Part shown: one piece after another, positions 24,661 to 33,848 of the stretch | Layout: every line of letters begins with the position of its first letter | Position numbering within the stretch: the first letter of the stretch is position 1 | Source: Maribellus sp. YY47 | GTDB lineage: Bacteria > Bacteroidota > Bacteroidia > Bacteroidales > Prolixibacteraceae | Assembly (NCBI RefSeq): GCF_023111095.1 | Contig: NZ_JALGYW010000013.1 | Location: forward strand, 1 to 64,000 | DNA: 64,000 nt | Direction: 5' to 3' | The notes under the pieces: generated by a model | Told to the model about the DNA's origin: nothing | Seen by the model: the letters and a program-made list of their open reading frames with translations, nothing else | Database searches by the model: none | Translations under genes and position numbers: made by a program

Positions 24661-25731
24661 TTATAACAGTGGAACTTTTACTTCAAATCTTTCGTCGTCG
24701 TACTGAACCACGATTTCTTTTTCGGTCAGCATCTCATATCTTCTCACCAGGTTGCGCAGCCCTGTTTTTGTACTATATGAAGTGGTTCGCAGGTTCAGAT
24801 TATTGGCAACAACCAGATAGCCCTCGCTTGCCACAACACTTATTTTCAAGGGCGTTTCCTTGCTGGTAATATTGTGCTTAATTGCATTTTCAATAAGTAA
24901 TTGCCCGGTAAGCGGAGCGATTTCTTTGTCTAATTCTTCGCTTGAAATGTTGGCATCTAACATTAATCCTTCTCCTAGCCTTTCTTTGTGCAGTGCAAAA
25001 TAGGCTTTCATAAAATCGAGTTCATCCTTAAGTTTCACCAGTTTTTTGTTTTTGCTTTGAAGCACGTAGCGGTAAACATCCGTAAAATTTTCGGTGAAAT
25101 CTACCGCGATATCCGGATCGTAGATAATTAACGATTTAAGAACGCTCAGGTTATTAAACAGGAAATGAGGATTCAACTGGTCCTGTAGCGAATTATAGTC
25201 CATCTCCAGTTTTTCCAGTTTCATTTTTTCGATCACTTCCTGCGAGTTCAGCCATTTGCGGGTAATTCTTGTCATGGTAAGCGAATTGGCCACCATTTGC
25301 ACAAATATCAGTCCCGCGGCCATACCCAGTATCACTCCCGACCGGGAGTTGTCTAGCACAAGTTTGGGCTCGATAACCGCCATAATTACCCGGTGTGCAA
25401 CGATCAGGAAAAGGACACCTACTCCGACCTGCAAGAATAGCCTTAATTTAATTTTTTTCGGAACCGGAAGAAAACGTTCCAGAATATTGTCGAGGATAAT
25501 TTGCGTTTCCACAGCCAGGTTAAATGCAACAATAACAACGATATAAATTATTGCCGGAATCTTCTTTTCCATATCCGGCGGCAACTTGGTAACATAGGCA
25601 ATAAAATGAAGGATCAGGACCGAGATAATGCTGATAATTACGAACCTTCCGAAGATACTCGTGGGCTCATAACTTGGCAAACGCAGTGCCAGTTCCTGCT
25701 TTTTCTTACTATGTAGTTGCAAACATTTCAT
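24661..25731 (-). CDS. LytS-type sensor histidine kinase
   Basis: A 356-residue membrane kinase. Four hydrophobic segments occur near residues 28-48, 58-78, 97-117 and 132-152. They are followed by a short coiled coil and the PF06580-type kinase core. The phosphorylated histidine is His189 in QLNPHFLFNNLSVL, and the ATP-binding part has LLIENAIKHN (N box) and TGLRNLVRRYE (G box). No periplasmic sensor domain of size is present, so the signal may be membrane-borne. It begins 15 bases after the TolC stop codon and precedes its LytTR partner, forming a self-contained regulatory tail on the efflux operon. Confidence 0.9.
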   Translation of the reverse strand: MKCLQLHSKKKQELALRLPSYEPTSIFGRFVIISIISVLILHFIAYVTKLPPDMEKKIPAIIYIVVIVAFNLAVETQIILDNILERFLPVPKKIKLRLFLQVGVGVLFLIVAHRVIMAVIEPKLVLDNSRSGVILGMAAGLIFVQMVANSLTMTRITRKWLNSQEVIEKMKLEKLEMDYNSLQDQLNPHFLFNNLSVLKSLIIYDPDIAVDFTENFTDVYRYVLQSKNKKLVKLKDELDFMKAYFALHKERLGEGLMLDANISSEELDKEIAPLTGQLLIENAIKHNITSKETPLKISVVASEGYLVVANNLNLRTTSYSTKTGLRNLVRRYEMLTEKEIVVQYDDERFEVKVPLL

Positions 25732-25746
25732 CCCTGTTCTGTCCGT

Positions 25747-27147
25747 TTAATTTCCTTCTTCCGGCATATATAAATTGCCGGTAACATTTTGCCAGCGGGT
25801 TTTCAGTACTTCAAAAGTAGCAACAGCCTGTGTTAACTGCGCTTTTGCCGCCGCCCAATTGGCCTGCGAACTGAGCAGTTCGGTGGTTGTGTTTAACCCT
25901 ACATCGAAACTGGCACGCGTTTCATCCAGGCTTTCTTTGGCTTCCGATACGCTTTTCTCCGCAATTTTAATCGATTCGTAAGCTTCTTCCACCTGTACCT
26001 TCACCTGCATCACTTCAAGATTAATCAAATCATTTGTATGTTGCAAATCTGTTTCGGCCTGTTCAATTTTCAACTGGGCTGCCCGCATTTTCTGTTTTCC
26101 CTGCCCCCATTTAAAAATAGGAATGGAAACCTGCGCTGCTATAATGGGTTGAAAATCCACTTCTTCATACAAATCTCTCAACCAAAAGCTCGAGTACTGA
26201 ACCGCTGCTCCAACTGTTGGCAGGTAGTCGGCACGCGTGATTTTTGCATTTAGTTCGCTTAGCTCTTTTTGTTTTTCCAGTATTTTGAGTTCATTTCTTT
26301 TAGCAGCTGCCTGATCCAGACCATCGTTGAAATTCATCAGTTGAACGCTTGCGTTTTCATTATAGCTAATTTGAATATCAGCATCCAGCGGTTGTCCCAT
26401 TAGCTGATTTAAATACATCTTCGAAACTTTTAAACCATTCCGGGCCTTTAGCAGGTTTAATTCGGCTTCATTTTTCTGAACCGTTACTTTCAGCTTTTCG
26501 CTGGCGGGTTGCAAACCTACTTCGTACATGGCTTTCATCTGGTCTTCCAGCTCGCTTAGCATTTTATAATACTCTTCTGCAATTTTTATGTTTTCCTGAA
26601 CGGTAGCTACCTGCCAGAAGGCTTTATCGGTTTCCACTACAATCTCTGAATATTTCATGTTCAAAGCCAGGTTAGCGATCTCAACACCGGCATCAGCCTG
26701 CTGATTGGCATAGTGTATTTTTCCTCCGGCATATATAGGTTGCGCCAGTTCAAAGCTGCTGTTGATCAGCGTAAGGCTTTTTAAGTCGATGGCAGTTCCG
26801 GGCTTCCAAACATCGCTGGTTCCCGAGTAATTTCCGTTTAGGGCATCTTCTTCACTGTCGGCAGTGGGAAGAAAATAGCCGGGCATGCTTATCGGATCCA
26901 TCCCCGGACGGTGCATGAGCGAAGACGAAAAACCAAGCGATGGCAAATAGGCCGTTCTCGCCACTTGTTGATTAACCTGTGCTTCCTTATTTTGCAAGGC
27001 AGCAGTTTTCAGCTCTTTGTTGTATTCCACTGCCTGTTTTCGGCAGTCCTCCAATGTCATTGCCTCTTGTCCTGACACATTGCCGTACAACAGCGCCGAA
27101 ACAAGTAATGCAAATGTTTTTATCGTGATTTTTATTGATCTCTTCAT
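25747..27147 (-). CDS. TolC-family outer-membrane efflux protein (RND operon)
   Basis: A 466-residue protein with a Sec signal peptide (MKRSIKITIKTFALLVSALL) and two outer-membrane-efflux repeats of long coiled-coil helices, opening with TLEDCRKQAVEYNKELK and recurring in the second half around residue 290. It would form the trimeric outer-membrane channel that completes the RND pump. It follows the RND permease gene by 57 bases and precedes the kinase gene by 15, so the channel, pump and regulators appear to be one transcript. The substrate of the pump cannot be read from this gene. Confidence 0.92.
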   Translation of the reverse strand: MKRSIKITIKTFALLVSALLYGNVSGQEAMTLEDCRKQAVEYNKELKTAALQNKEAQVNQQVARTAYLPSLGFSSSLMHRPGMDPISMPGYFLPTADSEEDALNGNYSGTSDVWKPGTAIDLKSLTLINSSFELAQPIYAGGKIHYANQQADAGVEIANLALNMKYSEIVVETDKAFWQVATVQENIKIAEEYYKMLSELEDQMKAMYEVGLQPASEKLKVTVQKNEAELNLLKARNGLKVSKMYLNQLMGQPLDADIQISYNENASVQLMNFNDGLDQAAAKRNELKILEKQKELSELNAKITRADYLPTVGAAVQYSSFWLRDLYEEVDFQPIIAAQVSIPIFKWGQGKQKMRAAQLKIEQAETDLQHTNDLINLEVMQVKVQVEEAYESIKIAEKSVSEAKESLDETRASFDVGLNTTTELLSSQANWAAAKAQLTQAVATFEVLKTRWQNVTGNLYMPEEGN

Positions 27148-27204
27148 TTTCTTTTTACCTAAAGTTGATTCATCAAAACTTTCCGGATGACAATTTCCAT
27201 TGTA

Positions 27205-30200
27205 CTATTCCATGTTGGCAATTTCGGTTTGGCGTCCGTCGACACGATACAATACCGTGTACAAAACGGGAACAACTACCAGTGTAATTACCGATCCCAC
27301 AGCCAAACCAAACATGATTACAATGGCCGTAGAATTAAACATCGGATCTACCACCAGCGGGGCCATACCCAAAATAGTAGTTAACGAAGCCATCATTACC
27401 GGGCGTAAACGCGACAGAGCGGCATCGATGGTTGCTTTAAGGCGATCTTTTCCTGCCTTAATGTTATGATTGATTTCATCGAGCAGTACCACTGCATTTT
27501 TGATCATCATTCCAATCAGTCCCAAAGCTCCGATGATTCCGGCAAATGTCATGTAGATGCCGGTGCTTACCAATCCCAGAACTATTCCAACAAATGCAAA
27601 CGGAACAACCAGGAAGATGATAACAGGCTGTTTCAGGTTATTAAAAAGACCAATGATAATAATGGCCATTAATCCAACTGCCAAGGGCAAAAACATGAAC
27701 AAAGCCGTATTTGCTTCACCTGAACGGGCTGTAGCTCCTTCCCAATTCATCGCATAGCCGTCGGGAAGTTCAATGGCTTCGATTTTATCCTGGAATTTGG
27801 CCTGTACTTCAGTTGCGGTATAACCGTCGGCTGCATCACACTGAGCTTTTATCGCACGCTGATTATTGAGTCGGTTGATCAGCTGATAATCCCAGGTAAC
27901 TTTTAATGTATCCGCGATCTGCGACAGAGGAACACTGGAAGCACTTCTTTGTCCCCAAACCGGGATGTTCATCAATTGCTCCACATTGTCGCCAAGCTTT
28001 GAATCGGTTCGCAAAACAATCGGCAGCATTTTGTCTCCTTCGTAAACGGCTCCAATCGGCATTCCGTTGGTCGCAACAAGAATCGAATTCCCCATATCTG
28101 AACGTGTCAAACCCAGTGGCTGCGCTCGTTCTACCGAGTACTCAGGTACCACTTTCTTGGTTTGGTTTTTCCAGTTGTCGTTAACTTTAGTTGCGGTTGG
28201 TTCGTCGTAGAATATCTTTTTTGCCTGGTTAGCCAAATCCTTGAGCACTGCCGGATCAGGTCCGGTAAACTGCACTTCAATATCGGCATCGGCAAATGCG
28301 GCGCCGTATTCCTGCACTTTGAAAAATGCATCCGGGAAATTCTCGCTCAGGTAGGCTTCAATTTCGGGAATGATCTCTCCCACCCGTTCAGTATTATCCG
28401 TTTCAATGATCAGGTCGCCATAATTCGATCCACCTGTTTCCATATGACGCATGAGAAGGTAGCGTGCCGGCGGCCGTCCTACCGAAGATGTAACCGAGTG
28501 AACTCCGTCAATTGCCAGAATGTGCTTCTGAATTTGCTGAACATCTTTTTCAACAGCTTTTATATCTGAACCTTGTGGAAGATAATATTCGATAAAGAAC
28601 TGATCGTAATCGATTTTCGACATAAAGTCGACTTTTACAAAGCGGAACGACCAGAATGCAAAAATCAGAATAGCAAACGATCCGGCGGTAAACAACAATT
28701 TATGGCGCACACCCCACTTCAAAAATCTGCCGAATATGCGGTACAACTTTGAGTCGTAGGCTTCGGCATGTTCGCCTTTCGGACGTTCTTTACGGTAAAA
28801 ATATTTGGCATTGAAAGGTGTCTGAATCATCGCAAATACCCAACTCAGCGATAACGAAATGATCAACACCGTAAACAGTGAAGCCAGAAACTCACCTGCA
28901 GCATTTGGCGACATACGCAAGGGCAGGAACGCCAAAATTGCCACTGCCGTTGCTCCCAGAAGTGGCAGCGCCGTTTTCTTGGCCGTATTAACAAAAGCTT
29001 TGTTGCGGTCCATCCCGGCTTTCAGATCCACTAAAATACCATCGGCTACAACAATCGCGTTATCGACCAACATTCCCATGGCAAGAATAATGGCAGCCAA
29101 AGTTACACGGTGTAAAGGCAGGCCAATTCCCAACATCACAATCAGGGTTCCCAGGATGGTGAATACCAAACCACTGGAGATCAGTAGTCCTGAACGCAGT
29201 CCCATGGCAAACATCAGCACAACGATCACAATACCAACTGATATTACCAGGTTGAGCATAAAATCTTTTACGGCAGCATCCACGCGATCGGGCTGATAGT
29301 ACACCTGGTTGATTTCAATTCCAGCAGGAAGTTCTTTCTGAAGTTCTGCTAATTTTTCATCAAGACGTTCGCCCAGTTTCACAACGTTGATGCCGGTTTC
29401 GTTCGATAGGCCGAGCGTTAATCCCGGTTTCTCGTTATAATACAAAGCTTCATTTTCCGGATCGAGGTACGATTTTTTAATGGTGGCGATATCGCCTAAA
29501 CGAAAATTGCCTCCTCCGGGAACCTGGATCAGGAGATTCTCAATTTCTTCAAGACTGGAGATTTTCTGCCCCACTCCTACGCGGATTGATTCTTTTCCGC
29601 TGACAACTGACCCGGGATTAATAATGGCCGTCTCGTTTTGAATGGCAGCTGCAATAAACATGGGATTGACACTCAATCCCGCCAGTTGCTCGGGCGAAAA
29701 AACGATATCGATGGTTTGGGTATGTTCTCCAAAAATCTGAGAGCGACGAACACCATCCACTCCAAGTAATTCCCGTTCAATGTATTCGGTGTAGTTCACC
29801 AGTTCTTCATGCGTGTAGCCTTCAGCTGTGATGGCATACAGAATGCCGTAAACATCAGCAAAATCGTCGTTTACAATCGGATCCATTGCACCGGATGGCA
29901 AAGCCCCTTTTGCATCGTTCACTTTCCGGCGAAGATGATCCCAAAGCTGAGGTAGTTGTGGCGTTTTAACCGACGACTGAATATTAACGGTAATAAAGGA
30001 TAAGCCCGGGCGGGAAACGGAAGTAATATCATCGATATTTTCCAGTTTCTGAATGGCTTTTTCAAGTACGTCGGTGACTTCGAGTTCTACTTCGTGAGCT
30101 GTAGCTCCCGGATACACAGTCACTACTGTGGCTGCTTTGATCGGAATTTCAGCGTCCTCGAGCTTTCCGATGTTATTGTAGGCTATTAAACCACCAACCA

Positions 30201-30258
30201 ATACTGCAAACAGTATGGTTGAAATCATAGCCTTCTGATTAAGAAGTTTCTCCAACAT
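27205..30258 (-). CDS. RND-family efflux transporter permease (HAE1-like)
   Basis: A 1017-residue inner-membrane pump subunit. It has a first helix near residues 10-30, a large periplasmic loop, a cluster of helices near 340-490, a second helix near 535 and a final cluster near 860-1010. This is the duplicated RND layout, and the length matches AcrB-type proteins. The central helix MGMLVDNAIVVADGILVD (about 401-418) supplies the charged residues of the proton relay. The N-terminal KLEDAEIPIKAATVVTVYPG differs from classical AcrB. Its ATG overlaps the adaptor's TAA stop by one base (TAATG), so translation is coupled. Confidence 0.93.
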   Translation of the reverse strand: MLEKLLNQKAMISTILFAVLVGGLIAYNNIGKLEDAEIPIKAATVVTVYPGATAHEVELEVTDVLEKAIQKLENIDDITSVSRPGLSFITVNIQSSVKTPQLPQLWDHLRRKVNDAKGALPSGAMDPIVNDDFADVYGILYAITAEGYTHEELVNYTEYIERELLGVDGVRRSQIFGEHTQTIDIVFSPEQLAGLSVNPMFIAAAIQNETAIINPGSVVSGKESIRVGVGQKISSLEEIENLLIQVPGGGNFRLGDIATIKKSYLDPENEALYYNEKPGLTLGLSNETGINVVKLGERLDEKLAELQKELPAGIEINQVYYQPDRVDAAVKDFMLNLVISVGIVIVVLMFAMGLRSGLLISSGLVFTILGTLIVMLGIGLPLHRVTLAAIILAMGMLVDNAIVVADGILVDLKAGMDRNKAFVNTAKKTALPLLGATAVAILAFLPLRMSPNAAGEFLASLFTVLIISLSLSWVFAMIQTPFNAKYFYRKERPKGEHAEAYDSKLYRIFGRFLKWGVRHKLLFTAGSFAILIFAFWSFRFVKVDFMSKIDYDQFFIEYYLPQGSDIKAVEKDVQQIQKHILAIDGVHSVTSSVGRPPARYLLMRHMETGGSNYGDLIIETDNTERVGEIIPEIEAYLSENFPDAFFKVQEYGAAFADADIEVQFTGPDPAVLKDLANQAKKIFYDEPTATKVNDNWKNQTKKVVPEYSVERAQPLGLTRSDMGNSILVATNGMPIGAVYEGDKMLPIVLRTDSKLGDNVEQLMNIPVWGQRSASSVPLSQIADTLKVTWDYQLINRLNNQRAIKAQCDAADGYTATEVQAKFQDKIEAIELPDGYAMNWEGATARSGEANTALFMFLPLAVGLMAIIIIGLFNNLKQPVIIFLVVPFAFVGIVLGLVSTGIYMTFAGIIGALGLIGMMIKNAVVLLDEINHNIKAGKDRLKATIDAALSRLRPVMMASLTTILGMAPLVVDPMFNSTAIVIMFGLAVGSVITLVVVPVLYTVLYRVDGRQTEIANME

Positions 30259-31331
30259 TACAGCAGTCCTCCGATATTAGTTACTGAAGGTGCTTTCAGT
30301 GGTTTAACTTTTTGTCCTTCCACCAGGTAATGTACGCCGGCGGTTACTACCTGCTCTCCGTTGTTGAGGCCCGAAGAAACGTTTATACGGCCATTTGTAC
30401 CGTCTAAAGTAACTTTTACTTCGCGTTTCTCGACTTTGCCCGATGAAGGATTGTAGATCCACACATACGTGCTGGTTTTTTCATGAAAAATTGCCGATTG
30501 GGCAACCGAAAGCTGGTTTTCTTCAGCCTGGCAATTAATGGTAACTTCGGCCGTCATTCCCGGTGCAACTTGTAAATCACTTTTGTTTACAAATGAAAAC
30601 TTTACTTCGTACAGTCCATCCGATTTGGCTTTCTCGCCTACGCTCAACAGTTCAACCGGAAGCTGATTAACGCCGGCATTTGCAATGTTTACATAGCTTT
30701 CTTTGTCATTTTTTACGCGATTCACCTGGCTTTCAGAAACCGACACCACAACTTCCAAATGTGAATTGTCGATAATCGATACAATTGGCGTTCCGGCTCC
30801 AACAGTTTGGTAGTTCTCTACAAACTTCTCGAAGATATAACCCGAAAAAGGAGCTTTTAACTCCGTATCGCGTAACTGGTTTTGTGCATTTTCAAAAGCC
30901 GTTTGGGCCATCAGGTATCCCGACTTAATTTTCTCGAAAGTGTTTTCCGGAATTTTTTTCTGTTCCACCAACTGTTTGTAGCGGCTGTATTCTCCTTCAA
31001 CCTGTTCTAACCGGGCTTTTGAGGTTTCGAGCTGAAGCTGATAATCACGCTTGTCGATTTCAGCAATTACTTGTCCCTCGCGCACAAAATCGCCTTGTTT
31101 TACTTTTAGGCTTGCTAAAGGACCACCCACACGGAAGGAAAGCGAGGTGAGGCTTTTTTCTTTGATCTTTCCGTTTAAGGTCATGGAGTTCTGAACTACT
31201 CCATTACTAACTGTTTCTACTTTTACATTTTTAATTGTTTCGGCCAGAGGCGCTTCTCCCGTTGAACTTTTACATCCGGTAAATGCAAGAGTTGCGGATA
31301 CCATTACTAAGAAAATGCTTTTGAACTTCAT
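30258..31331 (-). CDS. RND efflux periplasmic adaptor (membrane-fusion lipoprotein)
   Basis: A 357-residue adaptor. The start MKFKSIFLVMVSATLAFTGC gives a lipoprotein signal with lipobox FTGC, preferred over an ATG 51 bases upstream that places the hydrophobic segment deep in the chain. The HlyD/AcrA body shows a lipoyl-like half (GDFVREGQVIAEIDKRDYQL, about 75-94), a hairpin coiled coil, then the second lipoyl half (LKAPFSGYIFEKFVENYQTV) and a beta-barrel with VAPGMTAEVTI. It links the RND pump to the TolC channel. It is the first gene of the six-gene minus-strand operon. Confidence 0.92.
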   Translation of the reverse strand: MKFKSIFLVMVSATLAFTGCKSSTGEAPLAETIKNVKVETVSNGVVQNSMTLNGKIKEKSLTSLSFRVGGPLASLKVKQGDFVREGQVIAEIDKRDYQLQLETSKARLEQVEGEYSRYKQLVEQKKIPENTFEKIKSGYLMAQTAFENAQNQLRDTELKAPFSGYIFEKFVENYQTVGAGTPIVSIIDNSHLEVVVSVSESQVNRVKNDKESYVNIANAGVNQLPVELLSVGEKAKSDGLYEVKFSFVNKSDLQVAPGMTAEVTINCQAEENQLSVAQSAIFHEKTSTYVWIYNPSSGKVEKREVKVTLDGTNGRINVSSGLNNGEQVVTAGVHYLVEGQKVKPLKAPSVTNIGGLL

Positions 31332-31440
31332 GACTAAAGCTTTGTATGTTTCTGTTTTTAATCGCGCGAAACTAGAAAACATAGCTCAGGCCTGTTTTTA
31401 AAAGTGTGTCAACTGCTAAAATTGACGCATGAAATGCACG

Positions 31441-31480
31441 CGTTAATGCGAATGTTAACACACCATGGGAGTTAACCCAA
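31441..31480. promoter_or_regulatory. Repeated GTTAA motifs upstream of the RND operon
   Basis: GTTAATG (31442), GTTAACA (31454) and GTTAACC (31471) are direct repeats in a 40-base stretch about 110 bases upstream of the adaptor start. Their GTT core resembles LytTR-domain binding repeats. A nearby GTCAA-n9-TTGAC inverted repeat (31409-31427 region) is a second candidate operator. Confidence 0.3.
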
Positions 31481-31548
31481 ATAATTCTTAAACTGTAATA
31501 GATAATTTACCGCCTATTTTAGATGATTTTGGCGGATATTTTGAGTTC

Positions 31549-32208
31549 TTATTGTCCGAACTGGTAGGCGATGGATACTTTCACGACCCTGTTTCTGGCA
31601 ATTGTGCCATTTTCCCGATAGGCGGATATGTTGGCAAATCCAAGGTCGTACGATAAACCCAGTTCAACTTCTTCAACCTGAATACCGCCGGCAAAGGTCC
31701 ATCCCCAGTCAAGCCGTCTCCAATCATCACTTTCACTGTTGCCCCATCTCACATCCTTCCTGTTGCAGACTTTTTCTCCCTGCGTTATGGTAGTGGTTTG
31801 TGACTGGCCGCTCACTCCGATCCCCAGATACGGGCCGGTTGCACCAAAAATCTTCTTGTCGTTGCCCCAGTCCCACCTGGTTTTCATCATAACCGGAATA
31901 TCAATATAATACAACTTACTATCCGACGACGTTTGGGTATCCTCTTCGGCGAAATCGTATTTCATTCCTTTGTTGGATAGCAGAATTTCAGGAGCAATTG
32001 AAGCTTTTTCATTTAAAGCATATTCATACGTCAATCCAAAATGAATCCCCGAATTGGTTGAAAAGTTGTCGCTATACCTTTGATCGTTATCTTTTGCCAA
32101 CATGGTGGCAAGGTTCAGTCCGCCTCTAATTCCTATGTTTTGAGCATCGGAAAATCCATAATGAAGGAATAAAGCGACGATGATCAGAAATCGAAAAGCG
32201 TTGTTCAT
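31549..32208 (-). CDS. Outer-membrane beta-barrel protein (porin-like/PorT family)
   Basis: A 219-residue protein with a signal peptide (MNNAFRFLIIVALFLHYGFSDAQ) and alternating hydrophobic strands. The opening NIGIRGGLNLATMLAKD is typical of PorT-like Bacteroidota outer-membrane proteins, as are YEYALNEKASIAPEILLSNK (repeat-like strands) and a C-terminal SIAYQFGQ with a terminal aromatic. No enzyme motif is seen. It lies between the two efflux operons, 217 bases before the RND adaptor on the same strand and divergent from the MacAB-type operon. A role in envelope integrity or as an efflux accessory is possible but not shown. Confidence 0.78.
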   Translation of the reverse strand: MNNAFRFLIIVALFLHYGFSDAQNIGIRGGLNLATMLAKDNDQRYSDNFSTNSGIHFGLTYEYALNEKASIAPEILLSNKGMKYDFAEEDTQTSSDSKLYYIDIPVMMKTRWDWGNDKKIFGATGPYLGIGVSGQSQTTTITQGEKVCNRKDVRWGNSESDDWRRLDWGWTFAGGIQVEEVELGLSYDLGFANISAYRENGTIARNRVVKVSIAYQFGQ

Positions 32209-32494
32209 AATGGTTAGCTGTTACGTTTTATCAACTTTATTGATTTTTATCCGTCGTTACGAAATCTTTGCCTTTAAGTTATCTCCCGCTTTACCATAAG
32301 CTGCTGGAAGTTACTATTCTGAACGCTACTTTGCAAGAATGAGAGGATATGTTTTCTTATTTCGTCGTCAAAATATCGAAAACTGACAGCGATAAAATTT
32401 GGGGAAACGTCGATAAAACCACTCCAAACTTCTATTTCATTTTCCAAAGGAAAGTATCTCCGGTAGCTTTCATCAAAAATTGATTGAAAAAGCT

Positions 32495-33823
32495 ATGAGA
32501 GTACAAGCAATTATCTTAATTCTGATGATGAACCTGCCACTTGCTTTGGCAGCACAGAATTCGGAAACTAGTAAACAATGGAGTTTAACCGATTGCATCA
32601 ATTATGCGCTGGATCAGAATATACAGGTACGGCAAAGTATATTGACCAATCTGTCGAACGAGGTAAGCAAAGAACAGGCTGTTGCCCAGAAACTTCCTTC
32701 GTTAAGCGCATCGGCCCGCCAGAATTTTAGCTGGGCGAAAAAAGACGATATCAACGGAGAAAGCAGTTTTGATGGCAACAACAGCACCAGTTACGGATTA
32801 AGTTCGAGCGTAACCCTTTACAACGGGCAACGGCTTAACAACCTGATCAAACAGGCTGAGCTTGATATGCAGACCGGAATTTTTAATTCGGAAACGATAA
32901 AAGAATCCATTTCGCTCAGTATCCTGAATGCCTTTTTGCAGGTTTTGTACGCCGATGAAAATGTTCAGAATGCAGAAAAACAACTGGAGGCAACTACTGA
33001 ACAGCTCGGATTATCTGAAGCCCGGCTGGAATCCGGAATTATTTCGAGGTCCGACTATTTGCAGGTAAAATCGCAACTCGCCACTGAAAAGCTGAGTCTG
33101 GCCAACGCGAAAAGCCAGTTTGCTATTGCAAAAGTAAACCTGATGCAGTTAATGGAACTTCCGGTAGACGAAAACTTTGCGATAGCACGTCCGAAGTTAA
33201 AAGAAGATGTTAACGAAAACCTGGAGCCATCATCCACCGATGTTTATGCACTGGCGCTGGCAGTTAAACCGCAGGTTAGAAGTTCGGAATACCAGAAAGA
33301 AAGTGCTGCCTTAAACGAAAAGATTGCAAAGGCTGCTTTCTATCCAACCATTTCAGCCGATGCTGGTCTTTCAACAGGTTACAGTAATCAACTAAGTTCA
33401 GGCTATGCAAGCCAGATAAGCGATCAGATTATGCCAACAGTAGGTGTTTCGGTTGCCATCCCTATTTTTCAGAAAAAGCAGGTGAAATCAAGCGTTTCGC
33501 AGGCAAAAATCAATTACCAGAATGCAGAGTTGAACGAAATAAACACCAAAAACGAATTGCGCAAGAGTATCGAACAGGCCTGTCTGGATGTTACCACAGC
33601 GCAAATTGAATACGAAGCGAGTATGGAGCAGTACCAGTCTAACCTCGAATCGTATGCCGTAGCAGAAGAAAAATTTGACAACGGGCTAATCAATTCAGTG
33701 GATTTTCTTTTTGAAAAAACCAATTTGATCGTTGCTGAAAGTAGTCTGCTTCAGTCGAAATACAACCTGATTTTTAGCTATCGAATCCTTGACTTCTACA
33801 AAGGAAAGCCGATCACACTTTAA
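32495..33823 (+). CDS. TolC-family outer-membrane efflux protein (MacAB-type operon)
   Basis: A 442-residue TolC homologue with a signal peptide beginning MRVQAIILILMMNLPLALAAQ; ATG at 32495 is preferred over a TTG 15 bases upstream. Two efflux repeats are present: WSLTDCINYALDQNIQVRQ at the mature N-terminus and a second beginning near residue 240 (YALALAVKPQVR). It heads a plus-strand operon with an HlyD adaptor, an ABC ATPase, an ABC permease, a kinase and a LytTR regulator. The trimeric channel would span the outer membrane for the ABC pump. It is clearly a paralogue of the TolC at 25747 rather than a copy. Confidence 0.92.
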   Translation: MRVQAIILILMMNLPLALAAQNSETSKQWSLTDCINYALDQNIQVRQSILTNLSNEVSKEQAVAQKLPSLSASARQNFSWAKKDDINGESSFDGNNSTSYGLSSSVTLYNGQRLNNLIKQAELDMQTGIFNSETIKESISLSILNAFLQVLYADENVQNAEKQLEATTEQLGLSEARLESGIISRSDYLQVKSQLATEKLSLANAKSQFAIAKVNLMQLMELPVDENFAIARPKLKEDVNENLEPSSTDVYALALAVKPQVRSSEYQKESAALNEKIAKAAFYPTISADAGLSTGYSNQLSSGYASQISDQIMPTVGVSVAIPIFQKKQVKSSVSQAKINYQNAELNEINTKNELRKSIEQACLDVTTAQIEYEASMEQYQSNLESYAVAEEKFDNGLINSVDFLFEKTNLIVAESSLLQSKYNLIFSYRILDFYKGKPITL

Positions 33824-33848
33824 GTTGAAACAATTAAAACAAAATATC

